Of a stretch of 63,142 nt of DNA, positions 8,896 to 20,886 are shown in pieces. The DNA comes from Ceraceosorus guamensis (lineage: Eukaryota > Basidiomycota > Exobasidiomycetes > Ceraceosorales > Ceraceosoraceae): contig NW_020290082.1 of NCBI RefSeq assembly GCF_003144195.1, positions 1 to 63,142 of the forward strand. The letters are read 5' to 3'. The translations under genes were made by a program, and so were the position numbers. Within the stretch, counting starts at the first letter, position 1. Each line of letters starts with the position of its first letter. Below the pieces are notes generated by a model. The model saw only the letters and a program-made list of their open reading frames with translations. It was not told where the DNA came from and did no database searches.

Positions 8896-11339
8896 ATGCC
8901 GCCCACAAAGACGCGCAGATCAGACTCCAGACCTTCGAGCGTGGCGTCGCCGCGCAAGTCCCGACCACCAGCAGCAGCAGCGGCGGTGCTTGGAGACGGA
9001 GAGAAGCAGATGATCGCAAAGCAAAAGGTGAATGTCAACATCGACATCAAGCATGGCCTTGCTGCTGCTGCAACCGTTGACGACGACGACGACGATGATG
9101 AAGCGGCGTTCGGGAGTGTGCTCGAGCATGCCCACACGTGAGTCTGGCCCCCCACGCACACCAAGCATACACGCACACACGCGCACACGCATACACGCAC
9201 TACGCGGCTCACCACTGCACACCTCCTCCCCCTCACCCCCCTCTCGACAGCGTTGCGCAAATGCTTGACGCTGGTCGAGCAGCTCCGGCCGGTACTCCAC
9301 CGCTCACCCTCGCGCTGCTCTCGAATGCTCTGCGCAGACGATTGACGCAGGGTGCAGAGGCTTCGAGAGGTGATGAGGCGGTACAGATCGACTGGACGAG
9401 GTACGCGTACTGGCCAGAAGGCTTGATTCAGGAGGAGCTCGCTCTCAATGTGAGTTGGGGCCGGGAGGGGAAGGCGGGGGATGCAGCTTGGCGTTTCGCA
9501 CGGGCGCGGGCGCGGGCGCGAGCGCGAGCGCGTCTTCGCTTCGCTTCACTCACCCGCACTCGACCGCACACGCGCGCGCGCGCGCGCAGGACTACTTTAA
9601 GCGACTCAAATTCATCCACTTGGAAGTCGAGACCAAACGTTTGTTCCTCGCTCAGACCATGCCTGGTTTCGCTGCCAACGAAGAGGAGGAGGAAGAGGTC
9701 ATCTACTCTGCTGCAGATGTGGCAGCCTTGGGTGAGTGGGAGGAGAGGGAAGGAGCGTTGCGGGAGGAGAAAAAAGAGCGTCGCCTCGACGGCCCCCGGC
9801 GCTTACACCCTCTCGCTCTCCGGCCGCCCTGCAGAGCAAACGGCGAGCGAGCTCAAGTCGCAGATGCGCAGCGCAAAGGCGCAGATCAAATCTCTCCGCA
9901 GCGCCATCGATGCGTGCGCAGGCGCCCTGCTGCCACCGAGCACGGCACGCTCGATGACGACGACGCCGACGCCGTTGCCGACGCCTTCCAAGCGTCGCAA
10001 AGCATCCGAGTCCTCATCGTCGTCGTCGCGCGGCGCAGTGGGCGATTTGTTGGAGCAGTCCATCGAAGCATCGCATCTGATCGAGGATATTGCGGATTTG
10101 GAGCTGCGCATCGCTAGGACCAAAGCGGCTGGAGGTGGTAGCAGGCCAAACTTTGAGAATCGCAAAGAGCTGGAGAGCATCCCGAAAGTGGCTACGCTGA
10201 CGCCAGACGAAGCTGCAGAGTGGTGCGATAGGCAGGTGAGTCCCGTGAGCGTGAGCGTGCGCGTGCGAGCAGGGCGAGCAGTGCGGAGCGCGGTGAGGGG
10301 AGGGGTTGCGTTGGGCAAATAAGGGCGAGCGCATTCTTTCGAGGCGCATTTCTTCGACCGCATTCATTCAGCGCACCCATTCCATTCCATTCATGCCCAC
10401 TCGCACGCACGCGTCTTGAAACACAGATCGACGAGATGCAGTACCTGGCCAGCGCATCCACAACTCTGCAACAGACCATCGATGCGCGCAAATCCGAGCT
10501 GGTAGCCGCTCACAGATCTCTGGACAGGTTGAATGTGGAGCGAGGAGTGGCGGAGCAGTACGCCGAAGAAGCGGACAGGGCGGGCGTGGTTCAAGAAGCG
10601 GCGCTTGCTGAGAGGGGTGGTAACGCCGGCGCCGCGACCGCGACCACAGGCAAGGGAAGAGATTTGGAAATCGAGAGGATATGTCTCGAGTGAGTTTCAT
10701 CCCGCGCGCCGCGCCGCGCCGCGCCGCGGACCCGTGTCCTCGCATTGCGCGTGCGTATTTTTTTTTTTCCCCTTTCACTCAAGCTCAAGGCACGCCGTCG
10801 CGTCCACGCAACAAACACCCCCACCCCACCCCATCAGGCACGCAGATACGCTCGAAATTCTTCGCACCATCCTGGGCGTGCAAGCCATCTCTGCTCCAGA
10901 CTGCAAGACGCTGCGCGTCGTGTACAGCGTGGCGGCGCGAGACGGAGACGACAAGCATAGCGTCGGCGGCGGGTGCGGGAGCGGGAGCGCGACGGCGGTG
11001 TTCAGGTTCGACAAGCCAGCTGGCAAGCTGCTTCAATTCAGCGTGAGTGTCGGGGGGAGAGCGCGCGCAACGCGGAAAGAATGCGAAAGCACCACCACAC
11101 ATGCTTGCGAAGCACCCACACATGCTTGCGAAGCACCACCACATGCTCACTCGCCCGCGCACCGCCACCACAATCCCCACTCGCCCTCGTCCGCGCAGGT
11201 GACGGACGAGGATGACAAGGACTTGCTGCAAAACATTGCACCGCCACATTCGTACGCAAGAGCAGCGCTGGACGCCGCGCACGCATCCAACGACCTGCCA
11301 GGTCTGGTCCAAGAGCTCATCATGGCCCTCGACGCCTAG
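8896..11339 (+). CDS. Kinetochore protein Sos7-like
   Basis: Seven exons: 8896-9137, 9251-9449, 9590-9731, 9835-10235, 10427-10689, 10838-11042 and 11199-11339; 530 residues, all junction phases consistent. The segment DYFKRLKFIHLEVETKRLFL matches the conserved LKFxYLExETKxxFL block of the Sos7 coiled-coil family, whose fission-yeast member partners Spc7/KNL1 in the KMN network and corresponds to Kre28/ZWINT. Long heptad-like helices follow (QTASELKSQMRSAKAQIKSL; DEMQYLASASTTLQQTI), and a globular C-terminus ends the protein. The product should act at centromeres in chromosome segregation. It is longer than the roughly 260-residue S. pombe protein because of low-complexity insertions. Intron 6 carries a 24-base tandem repeat near 11084-11145. 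It ends 82 bases from the convergent eIF3d gene. Confidence 0.65.
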
Positions 11340-11421
11340 CCTAGGCTAGGCTAGGCGCGCGCGCGCAGTCCACAAAATCCTGCAACACATGGTCATTACG
11401 CTCACGACGCACCGCCCCGAC

Positions 11422-13712
11422 TCAAACATCCTCCTCATCCTCCTCCTCGTCGCCTTCAGCGATAGCCTCGTGAGCTTCTTGAGCCTCCTCTTCCTGCTCG
11501 TCGTGCCAAGCAGCAGGTACGGCGTAGAATCGCAGCACGTTCTTGTTGGGATCCTTTAGCAGCACAAACTTGCTCGTCACGCCTTGCCCATCCCTCGAGC
11601 TGGCGTGCTTGCGAGCCAGATCCGCAATCGTTCGAACGATGCCCCACCCGTTGGCCAGGTTGAGATTGATCTGCGCTGCAAATTCCTTGGGCTTGTACCA
11701 TTGCGTTCCCAAGATGACGTGTCGCGAAGTGTCGCGAGGTGTGGCTCGAGAAATGTATCTGCGTTGGGGAAGGGGGGGGGATGCAGGGCGCGAATCAGAA
11801 CTGTTTGCCCCCTCATCCACACGCGCTCGCTACTCACCCCATCTTCATATTGTCTGCGCCCGCAAGGATGCTCTGAATGGCAAAGCGCGCAAGCTTGGCG
11901 CTATTGTTCTTCATCTCTGTAGCTACGACTGCGCCTCTCTGCGAATCCAGCTTGGTCCTCCAATCCGGCGCACCTCCAGCACCGGGAGCCTTGCTGTCAA
12001 ACTCGTTGAGCGTCTTGATGGTGATGAATTGCGGCGCGGCGCTCTTGGTCGCGCCAGGAATGAACGCGTCCACCTCTGTGCGCAGGTAGATCTCCACTTG
12101 CTCCTCTGAGCTTGCGCTGACGTCGAATTTGCGGTAGCGGTAGCCGCACGAACCCAGTCGCTCCGTCTCTGCGCTGGAATCGTAAAAGGGATTCGCTCCG
12201 CCAGCCAGCGTCTTGCTCTTCTTTTCGTTGACCACTTGGCTGGCAAAATTTTGGTTGATGTAGGTCGCTTCCAAGCTGAGATTGCCGGGCGTATTGATGG
12301 ACGCGGCAGCCGTATTGTTGCTGCTCTTGTTGGCCGCATCCTTGCCCTCCAGCGCCGCCGCATCCGCAAGCTCCAAGGGAGGCTCGGCGGCGTTCTCATT
12401 GACGCTGACAAAGTCAAAAGCGCCTCCTTCGCGCTTGTCGAGGAACACGTTGCCTTGAGCGTCTCGAGTAATGACGAGGTCCCAAGGGTAGACGCTGCGA
12501 GTGGCGCTCATGAGCAGCGCGAGGATGCTGTCCGTCGCAAAAATTCGCACGGGCGCTGATCCTGCATCCGCCGCCTGCGAGGGCTTAGCTGCCAGATCTG
12601 CGAGGATGGGGTCGTCGCGCGTGCTGGGATTGTAGCGCACCCGGTCGATTGGCTGCAAAGCCTTTTCGAATCGAACAGAAGAGATGCGATCGTAGCTTCG
12701 GTCGTACTCGTACAGCGTGCCGTGGGCGGACCTGTGCGGGAAGAAAAGGAATTCGAGTGAGAAGGCGCGAAGAGGGAGCTGAGAGTGAGAAGGAAACACG
12801 AGCGCAGGCAATCCCCGCGCACACTCGCGCAGGCAATCCCCCGCCCGCACCCGCGCACACACACACACACACTCACAAATCCTCTGGATCCTCGACATCG
12901 AGCTTGAGCTTGGCCAATCGGGAAAAGTCGATTTCCTCCAGCTGCTCCCAGTCGTCGCCCACATCGACAGACGGCTCGCGCGTACGTTGAGGCTTGTCCC
13001 AATCCCTCCAGCCGCCGCGACGCGCTGCTCCACCAGGTCCACCTCGACCAGCAGGACCGCCTCTGCCAGCACTGGCACCGCCTCTTCCACCGCGAGCGCC
13101 AGCAGCCACATTCCTCGCGCCGCCTCGCGCTCCGCCTCTAGCACCACCGCGACCGCGGGAGAAGGAGGTCAAACCACCGCGAGATTTCGTAGTCGTCTTT
13201 GCATTGTCCACCACGCTAAATGTGGCCTCATCTTCGCCGTGAAAGTAGGCGAATGCGGAACCAGCATTTGCGCCGTACACTTGAGCTGTGCCTCCATCCC
13301 TTCCGCCTCGACCCGATCTTCCACCGCGCAAAGGTCTATCGCCCGCAAGGGAACTTCCATCTGCGCTCGAATTCCAATCGGCGATGCGGCCAATCTTGTC
13401 CGACTGGCGGGTGTGTTTTGTTTGGTGATCATCAGCATGTGCGCACGCGAGCGCAATCACGTGCATGATCGCTGGCGAACCCTCTTTCCCCCCAACTCTC
13501 ACCTTTGCAAAGGGCACGAATGGAATGTCTCTGAATTCGGGAGGCAAGACGGATGCGGAGCTGGAAGCGGAGGGAGAGAGAGTGTGGCCGTGGCCGTGGC
13601 CGTTGGAGCGAGAGTCGCTTGCAGAGGTGGATGTGGCAGAGGTGGCATCCTCGACTGCGGGACCCCAATAGCTGGGAGTGTCCTGCACCACTGGAAGCGA
13701 GAATGACGCCAT
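11422..13712 (-). CDS. Translation initiation factor eIF3 subunit D
   Basis: Four exons: 13712-13503, 13403-12877, 12731-11838 and 11758-11422; 655 residues. It is recognised by the eIF3d N-terminus ([13 protein letters not shown] then [10 protein letters not shown]), an RGG-rich RNA-binding stretch, [12 protein letters not shown], and the cap-binding core including [43 protein letters not shown] and [26 protein letters not shown]. It ends in an acidic tail. eIF3d is part of the translation preinitiation complex and can bind the mRNA cap itself. Length fits fungal orthologues. It is divergent from the FAH-family gene (485-base promoter, CACACC repeats). Confidence 0.93.
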
Positions 13713-14130
13713 GGTGTGGGAGTGTGTGTGCGGGGGGGTGCGCGTTGCGCGTATACGGTGTATGGGGGGTTGATGGTGGTGTGTTGAGCCATGAGCTGCT
13801 GCTGAGAATTTTGACCTGCAGCGCGCGCCCATCACTTGTGTAGAAGAAAGCGCGTCCATCGAGTGCCACGTGGCGTGGCGTGGCGTGCAGGGTGTGCTGC
13901 ACATCGCTACGCGTTAGCCCTGTCTGTCAAGATGGCACGGTGCGCGCAGGCACGCACGCACTCCAAGCTTGCCGGCTCGCCGCACCAACACGCACGCACG
14001 CACGCACGCACGCCGACCTCCACCTGACGAGGGGACTCACAAGGCCGGGGCGGCGGGCTACAGACAAGGTGGATACACTCACGACTCACGACTCACACTC
14101 ACACTGCGACTGATGGCATCGTGTATCGAA

Positions 14131-14176
14131 CATCGCACACACCACACACCACACACCACACACCACACACCACACA
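14131..14176. repeat. CACACCA short tandem repeat
   Basis: Five to six copies of a 7-base ACACACC-type unit directly upstream of the FAH-family gene ATG, next to overlapping GACTCAC motifs at 14081-14105. Confidence 0.7.
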
Positions 14177-14197
14177 GCCCACCCACACTCGCGCAAC

Positions 14198-15517
14198 ATG
14201 ACATGGCACAGACTCGTTCGATTCGTAGCCAAGGAGGATGGCAAGGCGTACGTGGGAGTACCTCGAGTGAGCTCCTCATCGCAAGACATTGAGCAGCTGG
14301 TGCGAAGAGGCGAGGAGCGGATGACTGTCAAGGTGATTGCAGGAGCATCAGCAGATGAGTGGAACATCGAGACGATTCTGAGCGCGGCGAATGCGGATGC
14401 GGAGGCACGTGGAGAGGAGAAGACGGTGGATCGATTGCTGCCTTGCGTGCCGGCAGAGAGGATCCCGGCATTGAGGGCGTTGGGCGCGAATTACGTGCAA
14501 ACGGGTCAGGATGCCGCACAGGCCAAATCCAATCGACCCGCCATTCCCATCCTCTTTTTCAAACCTCCTCGCACCACCGTCGTTGGACCTGGCGATGCTA
14601 TACGCGTACCCGAGCAGCTCGTTGATCAGACGGACTACGAGGTGGAGTTGGTGGTCATCATTGGCGCAAAGTGCAAGGATGTAAAGAAGGAGCACGCGCT
14701 CGACTACGTGCTGGGCTACACGCTGGGCAACGATGTCAGCGCCAGAAAGAGAATGTTTCAGGTCCCACAGTGGGGTTTGGGTGAGTGTATGCGTGTGTGG
14801 GCGCGTGCGCGTGCGCGCGTGGGAGTGGCCGCACAGCGAGCACCGCACAACTGACACGCTCACGCTCACGCCATCAGGCAAAGCAGCCGACACCTTCTTT
14901 CCGCTCTCCTCTACCATTGTGAGCACATCGCTGCCGGTCCCCCCCAAATGCACCACGGCAGCAACCGCTGAATCCACCTCCACCTCCACCTCCCCCTCCC
15001 TTCTCGCGCGCAGGTGTCCAAGGAGCTGATTCGCGATCCAGAAGACGTGACGCTCAAGACGCACCTCAACGGCAAGGAGATGCAGAACGGCAATACGCGT
15101 CATCACCTGTGGAGCGTGGCAGAGACCATCGAGATGCTATCTCAAGGCACCACGCTCTTGCCAGGCGATCTCATCTCCATGTGCGTTGCCCGCGTGGGGC
15201 GCATACAAGCTGGTCGCCAGCCTCCGCGGGCGCAATCACTGAACCCCCGTCCGTCACCTCTTGACGTATCCGCACGCAGGGGCACACCTCCAGGCGAAGG
15301 CTTCAAGCGCGATCCGCCCGTATTCATGAAGCACGGCGATGTCGTGACCATTTCGGGCTGTGAGTGCATGACAGGCGTCACAGGCGTCTGTCAGCCAGCG
15401 AGGACTTTTCCCACTCACCCCCATCCTTTGCACGCCACAGCACACGGTCTTGGAAGCTTGTCAAATCCCGTCGTCGAGGTGGCCAAGGCGCACGATCACA
15501 TCAAGGCAAAATTGTAA
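14198..15517 (+). CDS. Fumarylacetoacetate hydrolase family protein (FAHD1/2-like)
   Basis: Five exons: 14198-14780, 14878-14918, 15014-15180, 15280-15359 and 15441-15517; 315 residues, phases consistent. The sequence follows the FAH fold: PILFFKPPRT, YEVELVVIIGAKCKDV, YVLGYTLGNDVSARKRM, LNGKEMQNGNTRHHLWSVAETIEMLSQ, LPGDLI, GTPPGEGF, FMKHGDVVTIS and HGLGSLSNP. The glutamates and aspartates that bind the divalent metal in this family are present (YEVELVV and NDVSAR blocks). Members cleave or decarboxylate beta-diketo acids such as acylpyruvates or oxaloacetate; the exact substrate is not readable from sequence. One intron uses a GTGCGT donor. Confidence 0.88.
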
Positions 15518-16525
15518 TCACAATCACGAGGAATGCATGGGCGCGAGAGCATCAGCGGTATCTCTGGCTCCGATTTTGCTATTTGAGGTCGTCGTGCAGA
15601 AGGGTCAGGCGAAGGGCGATGGCTGCGTGAGAGCATCCATGCCGACGCTTTCCCGCGAAGTGATTATGTCGGGCGAGACCTTGCCGGTGCATTGAAGGCG
15701 TTCATCGAGCGCGGCCCTTCACCAGCTGGAAAGCAACAGGCGGGATTCGTGAACAGCAGCATGCGCGTTGGCAATCCTCACACCAGCGGACGCCTTCTGC
15801 AGGTGTTGCGCGACGAATGCGGATGGCGAGTGGCAAGTCACAATTGACCACTAATTCGACCCTTTAGGCGTGCTCGGCCTTGCTGGCTGGCGAACGCGTA
15901 GTCAGCGCAGTGCGATCGGTCCCTAAGCTCGTTTGAGCGCCGACTTGCTCACGTACACTTGCTGAATGAATCTTTTTCCCTTCTCCTTGCTCAAGCTCAG
16001 CTACAGCATACTCGAGCGTCGCTTCTGAGTTTCGTTCATTGATCGCACCGATGGTCGATCGCATCGTTCATGTAGCCAACGACACGCGCCATCGACGCCA
16101 GGCACGCTCGCTCGCTCATCCACGCGGCCAACTATCAACATCGCCAAGCAAGCGGACAAGCGATCGGGAGCAGTCATAATGGCGCGCGCGCGCACGCGCG
16201 CACTCGCCAGCCAACACTCCCCCCTTGCCAGCGTCTGCGTCCGTGCGGCGCAATTCTCAGCCCCGCGAATGGATTGCAATGTTGGCGTGCATCCTGAAGC
16301 ACCAATCGATGGCAATGCGCCACCACAGCGCGCTTGCCTGTAGCTCTTTGAAAAGACGCTTTCTTCTTGTGAGTGACTCTTCTGAACGAACCTCCATCGG
16401 AAACTTTTCAGATTTTTCTTCTACTCGTAGCTTCGAGCTGGTTCTCGCAGCATTCACGCCTATTCAACTCTATCATTCTATAATCTCAAATCGCCGATCG
16501 CATTGCAAATTCTCGCGCCCCCAAG
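15518..16525. other. Intergenic, upstream boundary of the secreted-gene array
   Basis: About 1 kb with no supported gene; an alternating CG/CA run lies near 16184-16203. A TATAATC element about 47 bases before the member B ATG could be its TATA box. Confidence 0.4.
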
Positions 16526-17680
16526 ATGCGTCTCGTTTCGGTGATCTCCTTTGCGCTCGCAATCACTCATGCTCGCGCCGGCGGCCTTGGCGAGGTGTTG
16601 GGTATGGCAGGGAGAAAGGCAGAACAAGCATCCTCCTCCTCGAGTGTGAGTTGCGAGCACTGAAGGCGATGGATGCTGCACGCCGATGCTGCATCCGATC
16701 TGACAGCTGACCTCGCTTGCACGCAGCACACGACGCCCATCCCGATCGGTCATCCTTCTCACTACGCAGATACAAAAGGCCAAGTCTCTCACATCTACGG
16801 TGGCCGCGCCCTTGGACCCAACTTTGCCGAAAGACGCGAAGGTATACACTTTCCTGGCCATATCGAAGGTACCACGCAGCAAGGCACTCGCATTGCATTC
16901 TTTGCCAAACCAGGCAACCATTTCAAGATGATTGGCGAGCATACGATGCTTGGAACTCACGGACCGGCCAAAGGTCGCGCGTATGAGACTGGACCCAATG
17001 GCGGCGTCTTCTTTGACGTGGCTCATAAGGGCAAGGTGGTGGGATCATTTCAGGGCATACCGGCAGACCGCAAAGGGCTCTACGATCAAGCCACGAACCC
17101 GGTGCACGAACAGGGTCCTCAAGTCAGGCCGACGCGCGAAGAAGCTCGTAAAGCCATCAAGAGCCTACGAACGAGATCTCCAACCACCATAAACCCTTCC
17201 AAATATGCGGATCCGATCAAAGATCCTCAGGAGCTCTACGGAAGCGGAGGCGTCGGACCGAATGCGCTGGAGCGCCGAAAGGGAATGCATCATGAGAGCT
17301 ATGTAGAGGGCAGTTCGCGCAGAGCTTCCGTGAAGGCATTCTTTGCCAAGCCGGGTCAGCATTACGCGTCCAACGGCGATGGGCAAATGGTTCAGACGCA
17401 CGGCGACAATCCGGGACACGTTATACAGCACGGACCTTCGGATCACTTTTATGATGCATCGCACAAGGGCAAACTCACTGGATCTTTTCAGGGCGTCTCT
17501 CCAGAGCGCCACGGCATATACGATCAAAAGGAGAATCCCGTGCACGAGCTGGGCGTGGGCGTCAGACCGAATCACTCGGAGGCTAAAAAGATACTCGATG
17601 GCGCAAAAGATGGCGCAAAATCAAGCAGCAGCTGCTTCGCCTCGCTCGCCGGTTGCGTCAGGATAAAAAAGGACGCATAG
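16526..17680 (+). CDS. Secreted-family member B, two tandem KVVG/PVH domains
   Basis: Two exons: 16526-16645 and 16727-17680, with an 81-base phase-0 intron (GTGAGT...ACGCAG); 357 residues. Exon 1 encodes the signal peptide MRLVSVISFALAITHARA plus a short linker. Exon 2 holds two complete copies of the family domain (about residues 48-190 and 195-340). Each has YAD, a YG block, AFFAKPG, FFDxxHKGKVVGSFQG (FYD and KLTGS in copy 2), GLYD or GIYD, NPVHE and VRP. It is the only member with a doubled domain. It is first of seven same-strand genes. The domain is unknown to me; extracellular location is inferred from the signal peptide. Confidence 0.8.
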
Positions 17681-18511
17681 CGTGTCATCCGAGCTCTTCC
17701 CCGACGCACGCAGTACGCCATCTCGAACGCGCGCCGAATGTCGTAGATTGAGCTGCCCGCACGCATTCCCTCGAGCGGGCGGTGCATTTCAAGCTGATGA
17801 CAATCGCATCACTGCAACTTGCTCGAGCAGCGTCTGTCCGAGTCTGGTGTGCCCGTCTGCGTGCGCCCCCCCAGCCCGCATAGGCCTCGCGTATCGCTCC
17901 AGTGTCGTAGTCGTGTCGCCACCGCCAGCCGCATGGCAAGGTCGTCGGCTCCTTCACAGATGCTGCAGTGCCACGCGAGCAAGTTGGCCTGTACGAACAT
18001 GCATGTGAAGCATCTCGGTGATCTTGGGCCCGAAGCTCGTCCGCAAGCGTTGCAGCATTGCGCCGAGGCCCAAAAGGCGGCAATCCAGGACACCGATTCC
18101 TGATTCTGTTTCAAAGCGAGCTTAGCATCGAAGCTTGATGTACCACAGCTCTCCGACTCAGCTTCATTGCCACCACTTTTTGCACTACAGCGTTCTCGCG
18201 CTGCATGGGCGCACGATGTAGGCGTTCAACGAGAAGCGCAATAACAACACTGGACGTCAAGGGCGAGCAGACAACGCCCACAGCCAATACCAAAAGCTAG
18301 GGTGAAGCGATGGCGTTCACCGAAGGTCGAGACGCACCGCGCACCTCCAGCAAGTGGTATAATACAGTGCGTCCAGCGCCCAGCATGCCATTCATGATTT
18401 TGAGCACACTTTTCACACCTCGAAGCGCACTCAGCTGGCTCTGGTGCGCCCGCCGCTCTTGCATATCTTGACTTTCCCTCTTCTTTGCCAGACCACGCAC
18501 GCCACGCCGCC
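17681..18511. other. Intergenic in array
   Basis: 0.8 kb between members B and C. Short open frames show no family motif or signal peptide. TATAATA at 18357-18363 lies about 150 bases before the member C ATG and is a plausible promoter element. Confidence 0.4.
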
Positions 18512-19207
18512 ATGCTTCACCTCAAAGCGTCCGCTCTTGCAGCTCTCGCGGCTCTCTGTTGCGCCCGCGTCGAAGCTGTGCCAGTGGGTGGATCGCTTTT
18601 GAGAAAGTTGGTGAGTGTCGGGCGCTATTCACCCGATTCACCCGTTTTTGCGCGCCGCTATTCACCCACTTTTGCGCGCGCTTACATCGCAAACGCCACG
18701 CAGGGCCTTGGCGATGGTGCGCTGCCAAAGAAGGAGGTGCACCCTCTGAATTACGCGCACCCTCGCGACGATGTGAATCACGTGTACGGACATCCTTATC
18801 AGGAGGCCAACTTTCACGAAATGAAGCCTGCCTTGCACAAAGATGGCTACATTCAAGGCAGCGCCCAGACCGGCGCAGTCGCAGCCTTTTTCGCCATGCC
18901 TGGTGCTCACTGGAAAGCTGTGCCTGGAGGCAAGATGCTTCAGACGCACGGCAAGGGAGCAGGCACGGAGATCAAGTACAATCCCACGGATCACTTTCAC
19001 GACGTCTCTAGTCATGGCCGCGTCGTCGGATCGTGGAAGGGCGTACACCCGCAGTATCACGGCATCTACGACAAGCACTTGACGCCCGTGCACTCCATGG
19101 GACCAGACAGGAGGCCGGATGCCGCCGAGGCAGAGTCTATTCTGGTCAACCTCAAGACGAGCTCCAAGAGTCAGAGGTACATGCCTCCCTCGACGAGCCA
19201 TTCGTGA
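18512..19207 (+). CDS. Secreted-family member C
   Basis: Exons 18512-18610 and 18704-19207 give 200 residues. Exon 1 is the signal peptide MLHLKASALAALAALCCARVEA plus VPVGGSLLRKL. Exon 2 has YAHPRDDVNHVYG, AAFFAMPGAHWKA, LQTHGKG, DHFHDVSSHGRVVGSW, HGIYD and TPVHSMGP, the same blocks as its neighbours. The 93-base intron is a multiple of three without a stop, so the frame stays open through it; retention would add 31 residues containing an internal near-repeat (CGCTATTCACCC twice). The conserved intron position in the other members makes splicing the likelier default. Confidence 0.8.
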   Translation: MLHLKASALAALAALCCARVEAVPVGGSLLRKLVSVGRYSPDSPVFARRYSPTFARAYIANATQGLGDGALPKKEVHPLNYAHPRDDVNHVYGHPYQEANFHEMKPALHKDGYIQGSAQTGAVAAFFAMPGAHWKAVPGGKMLQTHGKGAGTEIKYNPTDHFHDVSSHGRVVGSWKGVHPQYHGIYDKHLTPVHSMGPDRRPDAAEAESILVNLKTSSKSQRYMPPSTSHS

Positions 19208-19481
19208 TTGGGAGCGCGGTGGCAAGACGCGTGGCGAGGGGCGGCGACTTTTGAAAAGCACGCATAGGCATGTTATTCCCCCCTCCGCCACCGCCACTTT
19301 ACGCCGCGGGGCAAAGGTCTGCTCATCAGCACGGCGTATACGATCGCCGTGGCAATGTAGCGCTCGAGCAGCGAGCGTCGTCACCTCGCCTCGGACATAC
19401 TACAAAAGCTGGCTCTCGATCTTCTCTTTGCCGCTTCCTACCATGCACCACCTCCCTTGTCTTTTTCAATCGCACTGCGCA

Positions 19482-20242
19482 ATGAGATTCATCGTCATTT
19501 TCTTCGCGACTGGCAGCCTACTGGCAGGGCCAGGCTTGCCCAACTTTGCCCACGCTGCGCCTCTAAAGGTAAGGTCAAAAGTTATCGGCCTCTCGCGCAC
19601 GACACCGCTGAAGCTCTTCTGGCATCCCTGCAGGGCTGTCTTGGATGTATCGAAGGCACCAGCTCTCGTTTCTCCGAGGCCGCGCAACACGGCTCGCACG
19701 AGCGCGTGGGCGTGGGCGTGACAAACATGCATCACGACTATTTGAGCTCCAGCGACATTCACCGTACCTACGCTGACCCGAATGAGGACCCGCTCATGCT
19801 GTACGGACATCCAGCGTTTCAAAGGCAACCAAATCATGGTGAAGCGGATGCTCAACTTCATGGCGGCAGCCTCGTGTCCGGTCCAAGTCTCGTATCCGGA
19901 AGTGGCCGTCATAGAGAGGTCAGGGCGCACTTTGCGACGCCCGGCACCGAGTGGAAATACAAGGGCACATATTTGAAGCAAAAGAAAGGACCAAGTGTGG
20001 GAATGAGGCTGCCAGTGTCGAAAGATGACTTGTTCTACGATGCAACGCATGGTGGTGGCGTCGTGGGAAAGATTCACCTCCCAAGGGGAATGAAGAATCA
20101 AAAAGGTCTCTACGACATTACGAGAAACAATGTTCCCGCGTATGGCACCGCTATGCGACCCAACAGAGACCAAGCGCTCGATGCGATGCGAGATATGCGA
20201 AATGCTCGTCCATCTCCTTCATGGCATGCGCCCCATCAGTGA
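19482..20242 (+). CDS. Secreted-family member D
   Basis: Exons 19482-19568 and 19634-20242, with a 65-base phase-0 intron (GTAAGG...CTGCAG); 231 residues. The signal peptide is MRFIVIFFATGSLLAGPGLPNFAHA. Exon 2 begins GCLGC, then carries YADPNEDPLMLYGHPAF, RAHFATPGTEWKYKG, DDLFYDATHGGGVVGKIHLP, KGLYDITRN, and a variant NVPAYG in place of NPVHxxG, then MRPNRDQAL. An ATG at 19443 upstream is possible but gives a poorer signal peptide. PGTEWKY is shared with member A, hinting at a closer relation of those two. Confidence 0.8.
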
Positions 20243-20886
20243 CCTGTTGTATTGCGACATTGGGCCATCCACACATGTCACGAACCTTGCTTCTCTTCCC
20301 ACGCACGCAGAATAGTATTCCGTGCCAACGACACGGCCCTGTCCGCCTCTAGGCATACTCAAAGAGCGTGCACTGTTGACATCGCGCGAATCATCCAAAC
20401 AAGCAAGATCACCAAGGTTTGCAGACCATTCCGCAACTGTGCGCGATTGAACTAAAGTCGTGTCGTTGGAGCAAATAGCAGCTCACCTAGCGCTCTCGAA
20501 TGCTTCTTGCCACTCGGCTGGGATCACCGCGCATCGCCCGCCAATTTCGCAAAGGCGACTTTAGCCGTGCGGACCTCATTAGCGCCTCCAGTTCGGCGGC
20601 AAAATGGCAGAAGCATCCGTGCGCAGACGCGCAGCGATCTTTGCTTCGGCAAAGCACCAAACCTTGACGATCGGTCGTCACTTGACCGCCCACATTCGCG
20701 GCGAGACATACTGTGCCACTCGACGATCAGTCTGAGCAGCTGTGTGTGATTCCCAACACGCGTACAAGATGTGAAGCTGTTGGCAGCGTTTCCAAAAAGA
20801 AAAAAAGCTTGCACAACTCTCTGTCGCCATCGTTACTGCAGCGTCTTCGCTACAACGTGAACTCACACCTCCTCCTTTATGCGAAA

